DNA from: Echinometra lucunter | Lineage: Eukaryota; Echinodermata; Echinoidea; Camarodonta; Echinometridae | Length of the DNA: 64,000 nt | Reading direction: 5' to 3' | Assembly: GCA_029962745.1 (NCBI GenBank) | Contig: CM057160.1 | Coordinates: 3,416,433 to 3,480,432, forward strand | Part shown: positions 58,600 to 64,000 of the stretch, in pieces | How positions within the stretch are numbered: position 1 is the first letter of the stretch | Layout: every line of letters begins with the position of its first letter | Program-made: the position numbers and the translations under genes | The notes under the pieces: generated by a model | Told to the model about the DNA's origin: nothing | Seen by the model: the letters and a program-made list of their open reading frames with translations, nothing else | The model's database searches: none

Positions 58600-60270
58600 A
58601 ATTGAATGTGGAATTCCCCACTCCACGTCTGCAGCTATATGTGGTATTATGGGGGTATAGTTCCTGTTCCGTTTTCATTTTTAGTGCAATGTGTCTATAA
58701 TATAACTGTGTAAACCTTTATTTTGCACATACTGATTTGGAACTTTATTTCATCAGCCGCCTTGCCCTTAATTTTTCATTATGCCGTCTGTCTAACATTA
58801 CATCTGGTTGCCCTATACTGACAAGAACTGCAGATTGACTAACGTCAGTGACGACTTGGCCAAGGCCGGCGTGTCGACCAGGAAAGTCTAGACTTGTGCC
58901 ACCATGCTTGTATGGTAAGCCATTTGAGCCTGAGTGGAAAATAATATCTAGGTATAAGCGTGTGTGTGTCTATATAAGAACTATCGATTATAAAGTATAA
59001 AGATCCATTCATTAGTTTGTATTTTCTTTGACCTATTTTAGTATGTACTGCAAATGCTTTGTATTTCTTGTTTGTTTTCTTTTGAATATATGGATCAATA
59101 AAAAACTGATTAATTATAAAGTATATAAAAATCTGTTTTGCAAGATAACTTCGTATGTGTATGAGCATGGGTATATTACTTTAGAAAGTATATCCAGAGT
59201 ACAGTATATGGATGTGTAAGCTTTGTGTGTAATGGTAAATGGTTTACATGCCATGCCCACATCTACATCAAATTACCGTGATGGCACCATGGGTACCGTG
59301 GCACATTTTACACTGAGGGGTTCTAAGATGGGCGGCAGCAGAGATTGGAAATAGATTAGCCCATGCATACACAGCGTAAAATTCAGGTAGCATAATCCCT
59401 GTTTAACTTGATGGCTACTGCGAACGGGTGGCCCCTTCATTAAGTCTATGGGAAAGAGAGAATTCCGTATTCAACGGGTTAAAATTCTAGACCCGCCAAT
59501 TATCACTGTTTGTACAATGCGTACTGCTATTATTAATTTGAGCGGGGGGGGGGGGATTCGGTTATTACTTATAATTATCTAGAAAATATTTTGTGATTCT
59601 GCGTATAATCGGGTTTGTTAATTCATTCTCTTAACCCTGCCACACTCATCAGTCCTCCCTTGGTCATGAAGACTATGAGAGGTGGCCATCAAGGTAAATT
59701 CAGGGTAAATACTTCTTTATCTAAAACATACTTGAAACTAGCCTCTAACTTACTCTGTGTCATAATGATGATACATGTCAGCTACTATATGGCTTATTAG
59801 TTGCATACATACTACAATCAATTCAAGTTAAGTTCATAAACTGCATGTACTAAGAATTATAAGTGAGAAGGTTTGTGCCCCCCCCCCCCCCAATACAGTA
59901 GCCCGTATGGATCTAAACGTGCAAAGTACTACATTCCAAGCCCATTTTCACAATGCGATGGCCTAAGATCTACAACGTCTCAGTAACCGAATCAACTTGA
60001 GGAAATAAAGCTTAAAGAGAAATTATGAAAAATGATTTTGTAAGCTATCTTATTATTTCTCTTGTCATGTTGTAAGAATTTCATATTCGAAATATCCTTG
60101 AAAAAGATTACTCTCCTAAATGTCCCTTGATTGGTCATCATTTTGATGATTTCAAAACCTTTGTAGATCAATATTACGTACTTCCTATTCAACCTTTCCC
60201 ATTTGCACTGAAACAGTTTCTTCACACCGTAACTGCATAGCCAAAACTCAAGTTTATCTGTTACATCACT
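58600..60270 (+). repeat. Long interspersed repeat, relative of 37330-38097
   Basis: Shares, in order, GGAATTCCCCACTCCACG, TGGTAAGCCATTT, GCAAGATAACTTCGTATG, CGAATCAACTTGAGG, TTCATATTCGAAATATCC and AAACTCAAGTTTATCTGTTA with the earlier copy, with an insertion of about 700 bases in the middle. No coding sequence. Confidence 0.55.
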
Positions 60271-60535
60271 TTCATCATGTGTGTTGATCCACCGGGGGGG
60301 GGGGGGGGGGGATTGGGGGGACAATAATATCCCCAATATTTTGGGTGGGGGTGGCTTATCCCCATGCACCCCCAATAATGCAACATTTCAAAAAATGAAA
60401 TAGCCCCTCTTCGTCCCCTTTATAAAACAAAGAAAAAGAAAGAAAAGGGGAAGGAGAAAAGATTAAAAAAATGAAAAAAGAAATACATGTGAGCACTCGC
60501 TCACATTTTAAGTATCTTAACCAATGCCGGTATGA
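60271..60535 (+). mobile_element. ATGGGTGTCGAT family, left-end fragment
   Basis: GTGTTGATCCACC, a G-tract, ATTTTGGGTGGGGGTGGC, a CCCAATAAT...ATGAAATAGCCCC stretch and GTGAGCACTCGCTCAC follow the order of the left part of 38098-40105. The copy stops after the first GCTC-type word. Confidence 0.6.
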
Positions 60536-60774
60536 TATCCCAATTGAAAGTAAATTCTTGTACGCGCGTTTTCAGTCATACGGAAACGTTGTTTCCTTTG
60601 CTCAACATGGTCTGTTGATCACACTTTAACACAGTGTGTAGATCTATATTTGGTGGAAAAATCATATTTTATTGCCCCTGTAACTTTGAAAGGTCAGCGC
60701 ACTCGTTTTTTAGAAGTATTCCTTAACTTTAATTATTATCTTAAAAATAACGTGTCAAGTAACTCCATTTCAGC

Positions 60775-61022
60775 AAGGTATAATACATATTGTACAGTCT
60801 AGCGTGCAGCACAACTGCGATGCGCGAAGCTGGGTACCCACTTTTACGTTATACCTCATACTCAAATTTTTTGGTCAACTCTTGACTTTTTATGTGGAAA
60901 TTAGCCAAAATGAACTGATTTCGATTGAAAATCATCAAATTTTGAATATTATTCTTATAATTCTATTCTCGTCTATTCTTGATCATATGTCATTTTTTTT
61001 AACCATTGTGTAATCACTTTAA
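60775..61022 (+). repeat. Interspersed repeat, inverted copy of 22290-22535
   Basis: Matches the minus strand of 22535-22290 over the whole length, including GAAGCTGGGTACCCACTTT and TTTTTTGGTCAACTCTTGAC. Non-coding. Confidence 0.8.
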
Positions 61023-61119
61023 GTATCACAGCTATTCTTGAATGAAGCCGCTGTTACGAAGAAAAGGACCTGTCCCGGAAGGCTGCATAATCAGTATGCA
61101 TGTATTTATGAGAAAGTCT

Positions 61120-61280
61120 ATTAAGTCGTGAAATTCGCGTTTTTGGTCGCGAAATTCACGACCACAATCGCAAAGTTCGCGACCAAAGTCGTCTACTTTG
61201 AGGCAAAGTCGCAACGTTCGCGTCCGGTGGTCGCAAATTTCGCGACTTGGCTGCGAAATTCACGGCAACATGACTTGCCG
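61120..61280. repeat. Cluster of GTCGCGAAATT motifs in both orientations
   Basis: Words such as TCGTGAAATTCGCG, GGTCGCGAAATTCACGACC, CGCGACCAAAGTCG and GTCGCAAATTTCGCGAC follow each other and can pair with one another. It is a short, non-coding, self-complementary block, followed by a (CATTT)n run at 61305-61335. Confidence 0.65.
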
Positions 61281-61339
61281 TGGAGCGTACTTCAGGGCCA
61301 GCATTTCATTTCATTTCATTTCATTTATTTCATTTTATC

Positions 61340-63090
61340 ACGGTCAAAATTATGGCCAAACCCAGGTACTGTCTGTTGCTGGAATGCAAAGACCTAACAC
61401 CCTCGATTCCATCCACGGTCGTCGCCTGAGACTAGAAGCCCATCGCAGGTTTAATCATTGACAGATGTGCAAACAATCATTTTAATCATTTCGTTTGCAC
61501 ACACGTTTATTGGGTACAAACCAGACTTAGCCTGAATCATGCTCAAGAAACAATATGTGCTTACGTGTATATTCATTCTGTTATTGCGCAATACATTGGG
61601 TGCCGGAGGCGCGTTTCCGTTATACACCGTTGCCTAGGCGTTTTCGCGAAAAAAATCCTACAAGTGCTCTGGTGAAAGAGTCTAAGTCCTCAGCGCACAT
61701 ATGGACCAATTTCACCTCCGGTTTATGTATTTGGCCCTCTATCGGCGACGCCATTGGGCAAGCGCGCTGACCGCGATTGGCTCTGTGTACAAAATGAATG
61801 TGAGATATGAGATATGTCCCGATATTGTTCCATTTACTTTATTCTAGATCAATAAAATAAAGCATGGATACATGGGTAGATGAGGTAAGACAATGGTCAT
61901 ATCCGACGGATGAAGGTATGATGTATTTTTGTACTTTCGATGGTTTTTCAACTTAGTTTTGTCAGTAAAAGTTCGATTGCAGCATAGAAGCCGTAGTAAA
62001 CGGAGCCCTAAATCTTACCCTGTTTACAAAGTCATGTTTTCACTCATTAAATTTTACGCCAAAGTACATATTGATAATGTTTCTTGACTTCAAAGTCCTT
62101 TCTGTTAATGTTTTTACCCACTGGCAACGAATTCCTTCACATTGCTTACAGAAACCTGTGTAGGGTGTACGGCTTCTCACACAAACAGGCCTCATGAGTC
62201 AAAAGCGAGTGAATTTGGCAATCAGTTAGCTTCCAATTTTTAAACTTTCTCTAATTCTCGTGGCATTTGAGCACCGCACAGCTGCGACCTGAACTTCCCT
62301 GATAATTTCTCATTGCAAATATTAAAATAAATCTGCATATACTGGTCAAAATAGACAAAAAATCGAACGACTGTACATAACGCCATATTGACTTGTGTAC
62401 TATAAAAGTTGGAGCGCCCACCGCAGTATGTCGAACGGTGTCGAACAGTCTGCTGCCCTCTTGCGTTGTGAAATTGGTCAATAGACGACAGCCTAGATAC
62501 TATCCACTGCATGCATGCACATCATACATTGTAAATGTGCGCAAACGAGCTGAGCCCTCAGAGTTCTATGGCTGAGCCTGATCTTATCTAAAGGAGAAAA
62601 AAAAACGCAATGAAATACATAAGGAGAGAGAAGAAGCTAGATGGAAGGAAGAGAGGATAGATGAGAGGAAGAATAAAGAAATACATGAAGAAAGAACAGA
62701 GGATACAGAATTCACTATTTCTTCGTGTTTTTTTTTTTTCTTTCATCTAATACCTTTCCCTTTTCTTTATGGACTTCTAGGCCTATCTTTCTTTTTACAT
62801 TTCTTTGGGCAATCCTCTCGTCTGTTTCTTCGCCTTCAGTTCCTTGAAGGCCCCTTTTCCTTCTGTATTTCTTTGCCTTTTCTTTCATCTATTCTCTCTG
62901 TACACATACTAGAACACGATCGCCGCGTGCACCGCTGTAAGTGGTACGGTAGGAGAGTTGAATCTCTAGCCAAAACGAAACCTAGACTTTGAAACCAGCA
63001 CGTTTGATGCAATTAATCGAAAAACTGCCTAGGTTACGGTGTAAAACGGAAACGCGCGTTCCTGAGATAACCATTTCGCAACATTCATCT
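61340..63090. other. Stretch without recognised genes
   Basis: Mixed-composition DNA with an A/G-rich tract at 62590-62700 and a T/C-rich one after it. CpG-richer DNA around 61590-61790 and 62390-62560 may be promoters of genes beyond what I can see, but no exon is supported. Confidence 0.5.
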
Positions 63091-63094
63091 TACA

Positions 63095-63955
63095 TTTATC
63101 CAGTTTATCAGTTACTTCCTATCTTTGTGCTGGCGTATTTGAAGGTTGAACAAAAGGCAAATTTTGCCCTTACTAACATACTGCATTTCCGACCATGGAG
63201 GAGGAGAGGGGTGGGGGGGGGGGGTGCAGCCAAACTTTTAGGTTTTATAGATTTTCGCTACACATGTGAACAATCTCTACTAGTAGACCTACACATACAT
63301 GTGGTGGATTCCGCAGATTATCAGTGCTTCTTACGACACAACCTGAACAAAGACACATGAAATACACAAACATTTTCAGCTATCACATCATTTAATGAAC
63401 GTGTGCATGTGTCCACACAAACATTACTAAGTCATTGGCTTTACACTCTAAAACTAAAATGGTTAAATCACCACATAAAAAGGCCCGAGAAGTGACTGCA
63501 TTTTAATAACTGCATGATTTACACTTCGAACATGTCGGATTCCGACCTTAATAGTGTTGAACCCAGCATGTTCAAAGCGTTAATTTAACATTTTGAATAT
63601 GTACATGTGATTACTCCTCGGCCCTTTTAAATAGTGATTTAACATTTCAGTTTTCAGAGTGTAAGACGGCTCTTATAGAAATGCAAAAAATAGTAAACTT
63701 CGTGGAAAGCCCTGAAAAAATACAACTGAAAATTGTTTCCTTCCAGAGGTTATCGTAAGCTGAGAAATTGTGCCCCTCCTGGAACCGAGGACTGGATACG
63801 CCTTTGTTCCTGTATATTCTATGCAGAGAGCCACAAGCTGCCTGTAGCTTATAGCAGATGTTTTGTAAGTAAGGTAGGTTGTAATAAATCCAAGCAAAAT
63901 TGTACGCTGGACCGAGAGACTTGGTTGGCATGGCATTCAAAATCTCTTTGTGCTA
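63095..63955 (+). repeat. Duplicated segment, copy 2 (compare 42465-43240)
   Basis: Repeats the earlier block in the same orientation, including the nested MITE at 63441-63663 and the GGTTATCGTAAGCTGAGAAA stretch. Here the exon-like frame stays open: YRKLRNCAPPGTEDWIRLCS, IFYAESHKLPVAYSRCF. I do not recognise this sequence as any protein family. From 63957 to the end the DNA (TTTCCATGGTTTTACGGAAA...) matches 46309-46350 instead. Confidence 0.7.
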
Positions 63956-64000
63956 AAGTTTCCATGGTTTTACGGAAATCCGGCACAACTGGATTTTGAC

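Overview
The window reads as nuclear DNA of an invertebrate deuterostome, most likely an echinoderm such as a sea urchin. Basis: genes split by AG/GT introns, long AT-rich intergenic DNA, a ubiquitin E2 tail of animal type, ZNFX1-type helicases, non-LTR retrotransposon fragments, tRNA-derived SINE-like sequence, and very many short terminal-inverted-repeat elements (MITEs) and foldbacks. The species call is inference from style. There is no CRISPR, operon or bacterial feature. A 500-base run of N at 29300-29799 is an assembly gap.

Layout. (1) 708-2571 (+): the last three coding exons of a UBE2J1-type, tail-anchored ER ubiquitin-conjugating enzyme; the catalytic exons lie before the window. 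(2) 9707-about 15502 (-): a gene of at least four clear exons whose product I do not recognise (disordered, Ser-rich middle, charged helix, conserved-looking C-terminal segment). One intron holds a CR1/L2/Jockey-like reverse-transcriptase tail. (3) 15.6-23.3 kb: repeats only, with several complex inverted-repeat elements and a degenerate tandem array. (4) 23395-26837 (-): ZNFX1-like gene A, a nearly intronless SF1 helicase with a short NFX1-type Cys-rich tail. (5) 26.9-47.2 kb: about 20 kb of repeats, one tRNA-like gene at 29013-29083, LINE fragments and several copies of a transposon-like family carrying a palindromic GCTCGCTTCGCTCGCTC motif. (6) 47373-53969 (+): ZNFX1-like gene B, with a long main exon, two further exons, a long NFX1 array, an RZ-type zinc finger and a C-terminal CIIS that fits a CaaX prenylation box. 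(7) 54-64 kb: repeats again, with copies of elements seen earlier.

How the genes relate. A and B are divergent, head-to-head paralogs of one antiviral/small-RNA helicase family. ZNFX1 in vertebrates is known as an interferon-induced dsRNA sensor and in nematodes as a small-RNA inheritance factor. B looks like the full architecture; A has lost the RZ finger and most NFX1 repeats. Each paralog shows a one-base loss that splits its reading frame at a different place, so at least the assembled sequence of both genes is broken. The main candidates for something new are the CaaX box on gene B, the altered helicase motifs III and V shared by both paralogs, and the compact A form.
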